The notes beneath the pieces are model-generated. The model had not been told where the DNA came from. It ran no database searches and saw nothing but the letters and a program-made list of their open reading frames with translations. DNA of 64,000 nt from Mycteria americana. Taxonomy: Eukaryota > Chordata > Aves > Ciconiiformes > Ciconiidae. Each line of letters starts with the position of its first letter. Positions within the stretch are counted from its first letter, which is position 1. The DNA lies in NCBI RefSeq assembly GCF_035582795.1, contig NC_134374.1, positions 26,613,798 to 26,677,797 of the forward strand, read 5' to 3'. This document shows, in pieces, positions 24,221 to 34,464 of this stretch. The position numbers and the translations under genes were made by a program.

Positions 24221-27200
24221 CACCTCCGAGGCAGCAATGTGAAAGGAGAGAATTGTGCGCTCTGTCACAAGCTTTTTAACAGATAAAAAGCAATAGCCTA
24301 AAACTACAACCTGATCTACGCTATGAAACCGTACTGGCTGCCAAGAACCATGTGAATAGCTGTGGATATGATTCTTAACACAGAGGGCACAGAGGGTCGA
24401 CCTCGTGCGAGGCTGGGGTGAGGGAAGGATATTCACTTCATCCTTTGCTCCCAAGTAAATGGCGGAACAGAGATTTGTTTGAAAGAAACCCAGGCAAGCA
24501 GTAGATTAAAGTCAACCTGGCTACATCATCCGTGCCTCCTTCTGAAACAGTGACAAAGGTTGCCTCACTAGAGAATGACTTCTGCAGCCTGGCAGCCAGG
24601 AGGGAGGGCGGCTGCGCTTAAGGCCTTTGGCGGGGAATGATGCAAGAGTCACTCCTCACCAGTTTTCCTCCAATGCTCCTCTGCAGGCAGGGGCAGGCTG
24701 AAAGAAGGATACTCAGAGTGTTAGGTAGGAAGGATTTAGCCTTACCGCAAGCAGATGTTTTTCCAGTTATAACCTTTAGGCTGAAAACAGGTTTGTTCAA
24801 CAATGTGGTAGCATCAGAGTGGTGACAAGCTGCCTGGCCACAGCAAGTGGACAGGCCCCCCCGTACACACACACTCTCCCATCATTCAGTCACCAAGGAT
24901 TTTCCATCCCTTCTTTGCAAATTTTGTGGGATCTGAATGAAAACCTCTTTGGACAAGTACAACAACATCCAATTAAGCATGTCCAGGAGAGCAGTGCTAC
25001 AATTGCCCAGAAACACAGAAAGGCAGAAATATCTGGAAGGGGCACTGCTTGTACTTCAGTGAGCAAAAGTGTAATAGCGTGACCATCTGAGAGTCAGTGT
25101 ATCTCTTGAGGGTGCTCGTTCTTGAGTCCTGAGAAACATCCAGATTTGGGAACTTTAATTCACTTCCCACATATGCCAAATGCATTTGCTTTCTGTGAGT
25201 CAGAGCCTGGGGCTTCACCAGGCCCTGACTTCACCATCCGCAACTGAATTTCCCTTTGCTGCTGAGTCACTCTGCCCACAGACAGGCTGTGCAGACGCCC
25301 TGTGCAGATTCAGGCTGAATGACTGTGAGCGTGTACGGCTCCAGACCCTAAATTTTCCATACCCTGAAGGCCCAGGGAAGGCACTGCCCTCACTGGCACA
25401 ACAAGCCCTCACCAGTCATGGTGCTGGCAGCATTCAGGGTAGCTGAGAACATGGCTTGTTTCTCTGAAAGCGTCCTGAGCTGCGTCAGTGGCTCCTCTCA
25501 TCCATGCCATGGGTACAGCAAGTCTGACATCCTATCCCTTCTGTGAACAGTATCTGTCTCTGTAATAGCCTTGGTAGGGGAAGAGAGAAGCAGTGGATGG
25601 GGCTGGCCCTTCCCATAATGAAACACTTGACCAAGAGACTTCTTGCAAGGGGCTTATGGCTTCTTCATCCCAGCCTTGGGCAGGTTGGGTCCAATAACTG
25701 CAGCATGTTCAAAGCACAGGGAGCACAGAGTTGTCACAACCCCAAGAAGCACAGCAGCAAGCACATGCTTTGGAGTATTTGGGGATGCTATGGAGTTAAC
25801 GGCTAAAATCACTGGAAATTCAGCCCCTCGAGTGTAGACAGTGTTAAGGAAACAGACTCAGAAGAGAGGAACAAGGGTACTGAGCTTTTAACTGCTTTCA
25901 GGCTGTCACCAGCTGGGAAGAAAGTAGGAGTTAAAATTGTCTAACAGTGATGAACGGCCACTGTGAGCAGCCCTCTACCTCATTTTGAATCCTGCTCACC
26001 TCACGAGCTCTGCAACTGTGTCAGAAGACACAAGATCAAATTGCATCAGCTAATTTGCTGCCACTCTGTGGCAAAAGGGGTAGGGAGACAGAGCATGGAA
26101 CTGGCTGCAAATCAATGCAAGAAAAGGGTGTGGGACACAGTAACTTGGCTACCTTGGTCAGGCTCCCACTTGCAGTGGCAGCAAAGAACCTCACTTTGTG
26201 CAGTTTACGCCTCAAAATCTCATTCAAGAAAACTGATAACCAGGATGGCTCATTTGGTCTTGCTGCAGAAGGCTTTAATCTTCCTCTCTCTGCTGCTCCT
26301 GATCAGTGGACAACGCTAGCCTGAAAGTGCTTGGCTGGGGTGGGGAGCAGCCACAAAACACACTTCTTCAGAAAGCTAGCTTGGAAACCAAGCTCATATG
26401 GAAGTGCCAAAGGGTGTGCATGTCTAGCAGAGCCCTCATGACCACAAATTTATTTATCGTGCAGGGCATCAGAAACAGCTTGGTCCTTAACCCCCTGTGA
26501 GACAATTTGTGTTAAATACTTTATTTTTAAGTGAAAGAGGAAAGAGTTTTGGAATAGGATAAGAAAACAAGCATTGGGGGTGAATGTAGCAACCTAGAAA
26601 GATAGTGCCTTCTAAGCACAAAGTGCATGGCATGGCTGGTTAAGGAAACCACCCACTTAAAAATCATGTCTGGGAGTCCAATACAAGCCATCCCCATGCC
26701 ATTGCTCTCATCTGCTCCTAGATCACCTGTGGCCTGGGCCCGGACTCCCTACTCCCATCCAAGCACTGCAAAAGAGATTGAAAGCTGACCAGAGGCTACA
26801 GTTCCCGGCTCCCCAGCAGGGCCAAAGGAGCAGGTCGTAAGCATGGATAAGCCTCAGTACCTTCCTCTTTTGGGCTGCGCTGAAGTCGTCAGGGAATTAT
26901 CCCACAAACTGCTCTTACGGTGGATAACACCAGCGGGCAGCAATGGTTTTCCTTTATCACTCACTAAAGCACAGCTCCTCGCAGTGCTCCTCTTGCTTGG
27001 GAAATCCGCAGCTAAGAGGCTCCACAAGGGAGAAGCGTGGTCTACATAGGGGAAGGGACTCATCTGCTTTGGCAAAGCCCTATTGCCAAGAACAGGCCCC
27101 TCTTCCCCATCACTTTTGCACTGTGTGAAGCTGTGTTGGTGTTTCCCAGTGACAAGCAACTCCTCATCCTTCCACACTGGGGAGCACTGGGAACACGAAA

Positions 27201-27382
27201 GGAGGGGGAGCTGCACCTATTCCATGCTGATTCGGAGGTCAGCACAAGTTAGCAGCACTGGTCAGCATGTGCAAGGGAATTTTCTGCTGGGAAATCCTAA
27301 GCTGTTTTGCAGGAATGTGTTCTTTTTACTGATATTTTCAAGAAAGAAGTCAAAAGTGCTCTTTGTCGTATGATTTAGTTTC

Positions 27383-27465
27383 AGGTAGTCCTGCAAGGAG
27401 CAGGAAGTTGGACTCAATGATCCTTATGCGTCCCTTCCAACTTGAAATATTCCATGATTCTATGA
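27383..27465 (+). mobile_element. CR1 LINE 3' terminal fragment
   Basis: About 83 bases match the plus-strand 3' end of bird CR1: GTCCTGC..GGAGCAGGAAGTTGGACT, then TGATCC, then GTCCCTTCCAACTTGAAAT, ending in CATGATTCTATGA. Only the 3' UTR tail is present, so it carries no coding sequence. Changes from the usual tail suggest it is older than the copy at 7354-7771. Confidence 0.88.
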
Positions 27466-28429
27466 AAAGTGGTTTTTTTACTTTCTGATCAATAAGAGAT
27501 GGAAGGATTTTGATGAGCTAAAAATGCCTCATTACATCTTTCTTATTTTGGGCATTACATCTGTATTAATACATTATTGTGTTTGCATGTTAAACACATA
27601 TAGATGTTATCTCTTGTTTTGCCTTTATTGCAATCAAGTGGGTTTACCGAATCAAAATGAGACAATTTGGGATTCTCAAAGTGATTGTTTCACTCTGGGC
27701 CTACCTGGTGATCACTGGACAGTGTGGCCCTGCTGTCACTGGACGTGATCCTGACACTGGTCTGCAGATTCACTTCTTATCACCACAGATTTGCCTCATG
27801 ATGAGGAGTCCTGGCTGAATCTGGCTGCCACCTCTGGGTCTGCCCTGTTCACCTCACCTCCCTTGGTCCTGTGTAGCTGGGTCCTGGCTGACAAGGACCC
27901 TGCTCTGGCAGCTGTGGTTTTGTGCTTGACTCCTGGCTCCCTGACCCTTCAAGAGCCGTGGGCCTCCAGTGCATCCTGACAATCTGATTCTTAAGAGATA
28001 TCCAGTTTTTGACTTTTTATTCTGATTCAAAATAAAAGCACGTTACCAACAGCTGGGATCCCATCTGGGATGGGAATCCTCACAAAGTCTGCTTTCACTG
28101 TACGTGAAAGACTCTTACCTGCATCCCATTTGGGTAGTTACTGCTGTAGCAAAGAGCACTTGCAACGTCCAGCGCTCTAGTGACTGGGAAGTCGAAGGTT
28201 GGGGGGGGCAGTGCACTGATGTAAAATGCCACCAGTTTCTCTTGCTTTCTGTTGTGAATCCCGGCCTTCTCAATACTGAAATCTGCTACAGGCTTTTTCA
28301 CAGTTTGCTGTCAAAGCTCGCATCTTCTCCCCTTTTTTCAGGAAGAGCCTGCCATGCCCTCTGTAAGGGTTGTGTGTCCACGGCACAGCAGTCAGGCTGA
28401 CGTGAACAGCCCGTACTGGGAAAGCATTT
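27466..28429. other. Intergenic DNA, no supported gene
   Basis: Nothing recognisable as a gene. A C/T-rich part (about 27700-27980) contains loosely repeated 'cctggctg/gctggg' words, and an AATAAA near 28031 stands alone without a gene upstream. Confidence 0.5.
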
Positions 28430-28830
28430 CCTCCGCGGTTTCTAGCTCCAGGACTCACCGACGAAGGCTAAGTTTGCTGCGCTGAGCTGGCGGCAGATGA
28501 GCTTGTGCGTTCAGGGTTGTTTCATCCTTGTGCTTACCTACCCCAGGGAGCATCACCTCTGCCCCCGGCCTTCATCCGGCCGCTCCAGCACAGCAGGGCT
28601 CGGAGAGCGTCTGCGCACGCAGCTCGGTGGTCTCGGGACAGGGTGCGCGCGCTCAGTGGCACGACTGCGCTGGGTGCCGGCGGCGAGGTGCCAGCGGCGG
28701 GGGCCTGCAGGGGTCCTCTGCCAGAGGGGGCCGGGGGCCGCCCTGGGCCGGGCGCAGGCGGTTCCAGCCAGCTGTGGCGGGCGCAGCGCAGGGCGCGGCC
28801 GAGCCTGTCAGCCAAGCTGTGGTGCGAGGG
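28430..28830. promoter_or_regulatory. Orphan CpG island, possible promoter of an unannotated or alternative transcript
   Basis: About 400 bases are sharply enriched in G+C and CpG between A+T-richer flanks. The island is not at the start of any coding gene seen here. On the minus strand a strong donor (CG followed by GTGAGT, GT at 28458-28457) lies at its left edge. On the plus strand another good donor (GTAAGTGA, GT at 28996-28997) lies to its right. This fits a first exon on either strand: an upstream alternative first exon of MSN, or a noncoding RNA. Frames through the island are open in several directions, typical of G+C-rich DNA, and are not called as genes. Confidence 0.55.
28719..28734 (+). 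promoter_or_regulatory. CTCF-like binding motif
   Basis: TGCCAGAGGGGGCCGG matches the core of the vertebrate CTCF consensus (CCASNAGGGGGC type). It lies inside the orphan CpG island. A motif match in G+C-rich DNA is suggestive only. Confidence 0.4.
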
Positions 28831-31800
28831 GGTAGAAGAGTCAGGAGAGAAGGACTGAACTTGAGCCCAGAAAAAATGGGGAGGGGAAGGTGTTGGTTTA
28901 ATTTTTGGTTTTGTTTCTCACTATCCGAATCTATTTTAATTGGCAGTAATTTAATTTTCCCCAAGTCGAGTCTGTTTTGCCTGTGACGCTAATTGGTAAG
29001 TGATCTCCCTGTCTTTATCGCCACCGGCAGGCTTTTCCCCTCTTGTTTTCTCTCCCCATCCTGTTGAGGAGGGGAGCGAGGAAGCGGCTGCATGGGCATC
29101 TGGCTGCTGGCCAGGGTTAACCCACCGCCATAACACGTCATTGACCAGTCCCGGGCAGGCTATAGAGCACCTGATCCAATTGCCTGCAAGGTGCTTGGCT
29201 GTGGTAGCGGCAATTAGCAACGCGGCAAAAGTGCGTCCCGTCTGCCTGCGCTACGCAAGCAGAAGAGCTTGGCCAGGCTGCTGTGGCTGCTCAGGCTGTC
29301 CCTGTTTGTTCCACTCCAGGGCGTGGGCTGAGGTGACTTTTCAGGCACAAACCTACAAGACGGTCTTGAGAGCAAGCTAGACCCGTGCTTCACTGACCAC
29401 ATAGACTCGGATACCCTCAGAGGCCCGGGCTGAGGGTGCCTGAAGGCCCAGAGGAGCCTGGATTCGAGAACAGGTGCCCTAGTTTTGAGTACCAGGGGAG
29501 TTCCACACAAAGATGCCAGTGAATCCAGGACAGTACAGCCACTCCTCACTGCTGGAGTTGAATCAGTCCTGCATCTATACATACGCTCATGACTGCCACA
29601 GCTTGGACACGCATCTAGTTTGGGGTGAAGGCAGACAACAGGAGGTATTAAACTCTGAGAACAGTACAGTAAGAAACCGCTTTCTGTTCACATTCAGGGG
29701 ATCCAGCTGACCTTGTGGCAATGGGCTGGGCAAATAACAGGATCATCTGTCTTGGCAACACCTCTATCTTGGAGCAACTTCTCTTTGCTTTGAGGCCTAT
29801 GTGAAACACAGCCTAGGATTAGGGAAGTTGCAAGTACTTTGGAGTCTCCTGCAGCACAGCCTGTGATCTATCTCCTTCCATTTCAACACGGTTGCCTTCT
29901 CGTGTTTTCACAAATGGCAGCTATAACTTAAATGGGTTTTTGAAAACCACTAATCTTATTTTCAGCCCCAAGATACCTGTTCTCCAGCGTGAAGATAGTT
30001 TTATGATTTATATATTATTAATATACAGAAAGCTATTTTTCCACAGTATCTTCTGGTGACTGGACAAACCTCAAAAGAGGCAACTCCAGCACATAGCCAA
30101 GATAATAATTTCTGCCTTTGGCACTTTGAAACTCAGCTGGATGACTATTCTCTGGAGTGAATTATATCATTCATTGCACTGCTCTCTAAGTGTATTTTTT
30201 AAGTCATTGTTTTCCTTATATATATAGCACTTTGACTCTCAGAAAATGAGACTCTTTCCCCAAGGAAAAGTCATCTTCCCCCAAAAAACATCTACATTAT
30301 GAAGATCATGAGCAAGGCATTGAAACCCAGCTGAAGCTTGGCAACACTTCACAGATGATGGTTTTCCATATACTGCTCTTTAACTGAACAACTACTGATC
30401 TAACCAATTCTGCTTGCCACCAACTCCACGCAGGCTTTGTGAGCTCAGAGTACATATTCTTCCCCTTATAAACCCAGTGCTGAGTTCTCAGCAGGGCTAG
30501 ACCCTTTGATCCAGAGGAAACACAGTTCCTCTATCACGTCGACATTGACTTAACGGTGCTGCTGTAACTGCTGTTTTTATGACAAACAGGAGCGGACACT
30601 AACCGATGTGTCAGGAACGCACATTTGGACCTCAGTGGAGCCATGTTACAGACAGCAGTGTAACACCCTGTTCGGACGCGCACATCATGCTTGCTGTGCA
30701 GGAATGGCACTGCCATGTGCATTTCGAGAGCACCCTCTTCTGGGGGCAGCAGTGAAGGCTGCTCTCCTCAGTTGCAGAAAACCCGTCTCCCCTGAAGCAT
30801 CTGCTGAAGACTGGATGTACACCAGTGGAGCTGGCTAAACGCAGAAGTAAGCACTGCAGCATTCTGAACCACCTCCTAACTTCGCAGCCAGTAAGATGTA
30901 ACTGTTCCAGTGGATTTGATTTGGATTCTTAAAATGGGGTCATGGCCTATGATTATATCGTGGACCCTTTCCCAGAGTGGGGAAAACTCGAGAACAGGCC
31001 TGGTAAATCTCTGTTAAGCTGTTGTAATTAATATGAATTTCCAAGAAGACTATACATGTCCACAGAAAACATGGCACCACTTTGATCTAATTAAGAAAAA
31101 TTCCTATGCATCAGCACGTGTGGCTTTACCCTGCTCACCCCCTCCACTCCACGTATAGCAAAGGTGGGTGCAGGAGAACATCTAGACCTTCCTTCCACTG
31201 CCAGGGTGTCTCCAACTTCTCATGTGCTTTGTGCCTGAAATGTTTGCAGTGTTTTTTCTTTCTCTTAGACAAAAACTAATTCATTGTAATTGCATTGGAA
31301 TAGAGGGAGGTTACCTGGTGTTTCAATAAAAATAAAGCAGCCTTAAAATGCTATCCTGAACAGAAAATTCATAGTGACAGAGAAAACTTAATCAAAATTG
31401 CAATTAAAATACAGCCTTAATGAAATTCAAATACATAAATGTTATTGTATACAGAAATTTTTACTTACTGAACAAAATAATCTTAGCACATCATCCTGCT
31501 ATATAAACAATGGGATGCGGGGTTTTTTTCACACCTCAACAATATTTGTTATTTCAAAATTAAACATAGGTAACAATTAAGACTATCCAGTTAAAAGATA
31601 AATATTCCTAGTTTGTATCTATGCCTTAAGAAAGTAAATGACATTAAAATCATATTGAGTACTGTAGGTTAAGTTCTTCCTTTTGAACAGCAAAAACCAT
31701 ATAGGTATTTTGGCTAATAGCTCAGTGACTTTGTTACATAAAAATCAAGAACTGTTGAACTGTGCTGATCCACTGGAAGTGTCCAATGAAATTTTGATCT

Positions 31801-32490
31801 CACTGAGGTCAAGGAAAGGTTGCCATTGACTTCAGCAGAGCCAAAAAGGATTTGCTGTCGGAGGACTCCCTTGCTGCTACCCGAATGCCACAGCGATTCC
31901 TGTGAGCCCGCAAAGCAGGCTGTCAAAGAGTGCTGGCTCTCAGGACCACAGGTATTCAGTTCAGCCTGCTCCCTTCTTTACGTCAGCGTGTGAGTGCAGG
32001 CGAGTCAGATGTACTGGCTTGTTTGGGTAAGATGAGGAAACAGAACATTGTTAAAAACAAAAAAAATACCCATGCTTCCTCCTCGCTGCCAGAGCAGGAC
32101 CATGCACAAATCTTTCCCAGCATGCAAAATGAGATTATGGTCTGTCAGGCGATGGAGGGCACAGCTAGCGTCATGGGTTGTACGCCAGCTGAGGGAATGT
32201 GCTGCGGCACCCGGTCATGGAGCTGGGCTATGTGGTGCACATTCAGGCTACAATGCAGCATCACAGCCTGTCTCCGAACAGCTAGATGAGAAACTGTGGC
32301 ATATAAAAGAGCATGGCATGAAGTACAATATGGGAAAGACCCATGGGACCCAACAGGTCTGATCAGTTGTGTATCAAGTACTGCAGCCTGAGGCCTCACC
32401 AATGGTTTGAAACGTGCTAAGGCAGCAAGTAAATGCAGTAAGAACTACTTGCACTCCCTTCCCACCAAAGGGAATAAACCATGCTGAAGG
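28831..32490. other. Intergenic DNA between the orphan CpG island and the channel gene 3' end
   Basis: No coding exon, RNA gene or recognisable transposon. It contains the plus-strand donor at 28996 that may belong to a transcript from the orphan island. The remainder is ordinary A+T-rich DNA. Confidence 0.5.
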
Positions 32491-32496
32491 TTTATT
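32491..32496 (-). terminator. Candidate polyadenylation signal of the Kv channel gene
   Basis: AATAAA on the minus strand begins 34 bases after the stop codon of the channel coding region. If used, the 3' UTR would be very short. Signals further left cannot be excluded. Confidence 0.5.
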
Positions 32497-32530
32497 GCTA
32501 AAGGCAAAGGGGAACAGAGGTTCTGAAGTG

Positions 32531-33334
32531 TTAATGTTTCTTGCTCCTTTTCAGCTTCTGTTTGAAGATAGCAATGTCATAATAGCTTTTAAATTTCACC
32601 AGGAAAATGGGTATTGGGATGATAATAGTTAACATGCCACATACCGCAGCTAAGGCTGCCGTCACTTGGCCAGCTGTGGTGAAAGGGATAATATCTCCAT
32701 AGCCCACTGTAGTGAGTGTGATCAAAGCCCACCAGAAGCAAACAAGAATGTCAGTGAAGTGCAGCTCCCCTGTGTAGGAGGGATGGCTACCCAGCAACTC
32801 CCCATAGAAGAAGAGAGAGCCAAAGAAGAGGGTCTCAAAGGCCAAAATCATCAGCAGGATGCAAATCTCTCTAAGGATAGACTTGAGGGTGTAGCACAGA
32901 ACCCTGAGGATCAGTGGCGTTTCTATCAGCTTGGATATCTTCAGGAGTTTGAGGAGATAGACAATGCGAACAAAGCCCAACCAAAGCCCCAGGCTTGGCC
33001 TTCTCTGAATCTGCCCAGCCACAAAGAGTTCAATATAAACTGGGAAGAGGGAGAGGAAGTCAACCACATTGAGGGGATTTTGGAAGAACAACCTCTTGTC
33101 TGGGCAGAAACAAAATCGCACTGAGAACTCGAAAGTAAACCAGAGGACACAGAAAAGCTCCAGATGAAGCAAGTAGGCTGCCTGGTGGTAATAGGGTTCG
33201 TGGTCGTCGTGGGAGACTTCAGAATAGCCAACAGAGGTGAAGTTAGCAGTAAAGAACTCAAACTGTGCCTTGGTCTCCTCACAGAATATGATGACAATTC
33301 CAACGATGAACAGCAGAGAAACAAAAGCCAAGCA
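32531..33334 (-). CDS. Kv channel coding exon 2 (S1-S6, pore, C-terminus)
   Basis: Begins after the acceptor CTCTGCAG (AG at 33336-33335) and runs 267 codons to a stop ending at 32531. It holds all six membrane segments, the TVGYGD filter (32710-32693) and the tail KQKLKRSKKH. Keeping the whole membrane core in one exon after a T1 exon is typical of Shaw-family genes. Confidence 0.92.
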   Translation of the reverse strand, partial: CLAFVSLLFIVGIVIIFCEETKAQFEFFTANFTSVGYSEVSHDDHEPYYHQAAYLLHLELFCVLWFTFEFSVRFCFCPDKRLFFQNPLNVVDFLSLFPVYIELFVAGQIQRRPSLGLWLGFVRIVYLLKLLKISKLIETPLILRVLCYTLKSILREICILLMILAFETLFFGSLFFYGELLGSHPSYTGELHFTDILVCFWWALITLTTVGYGDIIPFTTAGQVTAALAAVCGMLTIIIPIPIFLVKFKSYYDIAIFKQKLKRSKKH

Positions 33335-34440
33335 CTGCAGAGGGAGGAAAGGGCACAAATGCAATTAGACCAACAAACCAGTATCACATAACCTCACTGC
33401 CCCACCACAACCCCAGGATCCCCTCCACAGGCACAGTACAATCCCAGACTAATCTTTCTCAAATCACCATTGTTTTGCTCACATGGAGTGCCTTTTCTCC
33501 TTCCAGATTTGAAAAATAATAGAGAAGACTGGAGTCAAAGCAAAAAACACCTGAACTCCTACATCGGGGTTTGTAAGGAAGGGGAAATGTCTGACAGCTG
33601 GAGTAATGCGGACAGACTCACACTGAGGGCCTCCTCAGCACTAAATGTTGGCTCCAGAAATCCCAGCAGGACAGAAAACATCCTCTGCAGGCTCTGACTT
33701 GCGTTTGTTGTTCTGTATGCCTGACATTTTAAAGAGGCACTGAGCACGCACTTTGTACAGAGAACAGGGACAAGAGAAGGACAGAAGGAGGAGGTGTCTA
33801 TTAATGAGAAGAGAGAATTTTATTTTCTTTTTTAATCTAGGACTCAAAGCATAATTATAAAAGCTATGAACCCATTAGTGTTTCTCATGGACCCATTCCA
33901 GTAATCCCAAAGGACACAGGCTGTGTCCATCTCCACATATAGTATTACCTTAGCACTGAAAGAGGAAAAGGGTTTTTCAAATATAGACCAAATCTTTGGC
34001 TGCCACCTGGTTCGCCAGCTGAAATCCCTTCTTTCTGTCTGGACTATGAGGCACTGGTCATCAGTCTGTTCATTGTCATCCCAAATGTTAAACTCCTCTG
34101 GCTGCACCTCTTTGTTATTCAGCTTCAGCCAGCAGCAGGATGCTAGCTGTGCCTCATTTATTTCCCAGAAAGCCAGCTCTTCTTCTAAGACGGACCTACA
34201 GGTATCAATGGGGCAGTGGAAATGTTTGGTCCTATAATAGTTCAAAACGTAGCTGAAGATCTCAGCGCTCCTATCAAAAAAGAACTCTTTGGTGGTGGGA
34301 TCATAGTCGTAGATGCTTGGGGCATGGGGCTCTGTTAGGCTGCACAGCTTGGTCCCTGGGAAGGTCCGGAGGGTGCTGCTGTATGTCTCATATCTGACTC
34401 CCCCAATATTCAGGACGATTTTTTCCTTGGAGCCTTCCAT
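32531..34440 (-). CDS. Voltage-gated potassium channel subunit, Shaw/Kv3-like (two coding exons)
   Basis: Coding exons are 34440-33949 and 33334-32531, joined across a 614-base GT-AG intron in phase 0, giving 431 residues. T1 tetramerisation domain, about residues 7-115: NIGGVRYETYSSTLRTFPGT and FFFDRSAEIFSYVLNYYRT, with the zinc site H75-x5-C81-x20-C102-C103 of non-Kv1 channels. Approximate membrane segments: S1 166-182, S2 219-239 (WFTFEFSVRF), S3 251-269 (NVVDF), S4 283-305, S5 319-344, pore loop 357-378 with the K+ filter TVGYGD (373-378), and S6 385-410 with PIP at 404-406. NFT at 195 in the S1-S2 loop is a glycosylation site. T1 and the exon break just before S1 point to the Shaw (KCNC) family. 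Odd points: S4 has lost several arginines and only about 21 residues follow S6. The frame is intact, so it is not an obvious pseudogene. It would conduct K+ across the plasma membrane as a tetramer, or act as a modifying partner. I do not recognise a named orthologue. Confidence 0.92.
33949..34440 (-). CDS. Kv channel coding exon 1 (T1 domain)
   Basis: Encodes residues 1-164, ending QPKIWSIFEKPFSSFSAK immediately before the donor GTAATA (from 33948). This is the same break point as in KCNC genes, just before S1. The chosen start is the ATG at 34440, giving MEGSKEKIVLNIGG, similar in length to other Kv3 N-termini. An in-frame ATG at 34464 adds eight residues, but it lies in a pyrimidine tract that, with CACAG directly before the 34440 ATG, looks like a splice acceptor, so it is less likely to be used. 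Confidence 0.9.
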
Positions 34441-34461
34441 CTGTGAGGGAGGAGGGAGGTG
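34441..34461 (-). promoter_or_regulatory. Probable splice acceptor abutting the Kv start codon
   Basis: On the minus strand a C/T-only tract (CCTCCCTCCTCCCT) is followed by CACAG directly before the ATG at 34440. It implies an untranslated (or N-terminal coding) exon further right that I could not locate. Alternatively the pyrimidine run is just 5' UTR. Confidence 0.5.
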
Positions 34462-34464
34462 CAA

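Larger units (their letters stand above)
7772..27382. other. Long intergenic stretch, no supported gene
   Basis: Nearly 20 kb of A+T-moderate DNA without an island, a recognisable exon or a recognisable RNA gene. Open frames are all short and unlike known proteins; the longest, at 13031-13552 minus, runs through a low-complexity A/T segment and has no family features. Small items noted separately are ancient SINE-like fragments at 20170-20220, 20800-20842 and 24168-24220. There is also an 11-base C run near 19406, and a short CA-rich patch near 7975-7996. Regulatory elements for MSN or the channel gene could lie here but cannot be shown from one sequence. Confidence 0.55.

Noticed and set aside
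27680-27980. C/T-rich stretch with repeated cctggctg-like words, considered as an LTR or unknown repeat
   Set aside because: No terminal repeats, boundaries or second copy in the window; not enough to name an element.
28505-28986. Overlapping open frames (up to 152 codons) across the orphan CpG island
   Set aside because: Several frames on both strands are open at once, as expected from G+C-rich DNA; none resembles a known protein.
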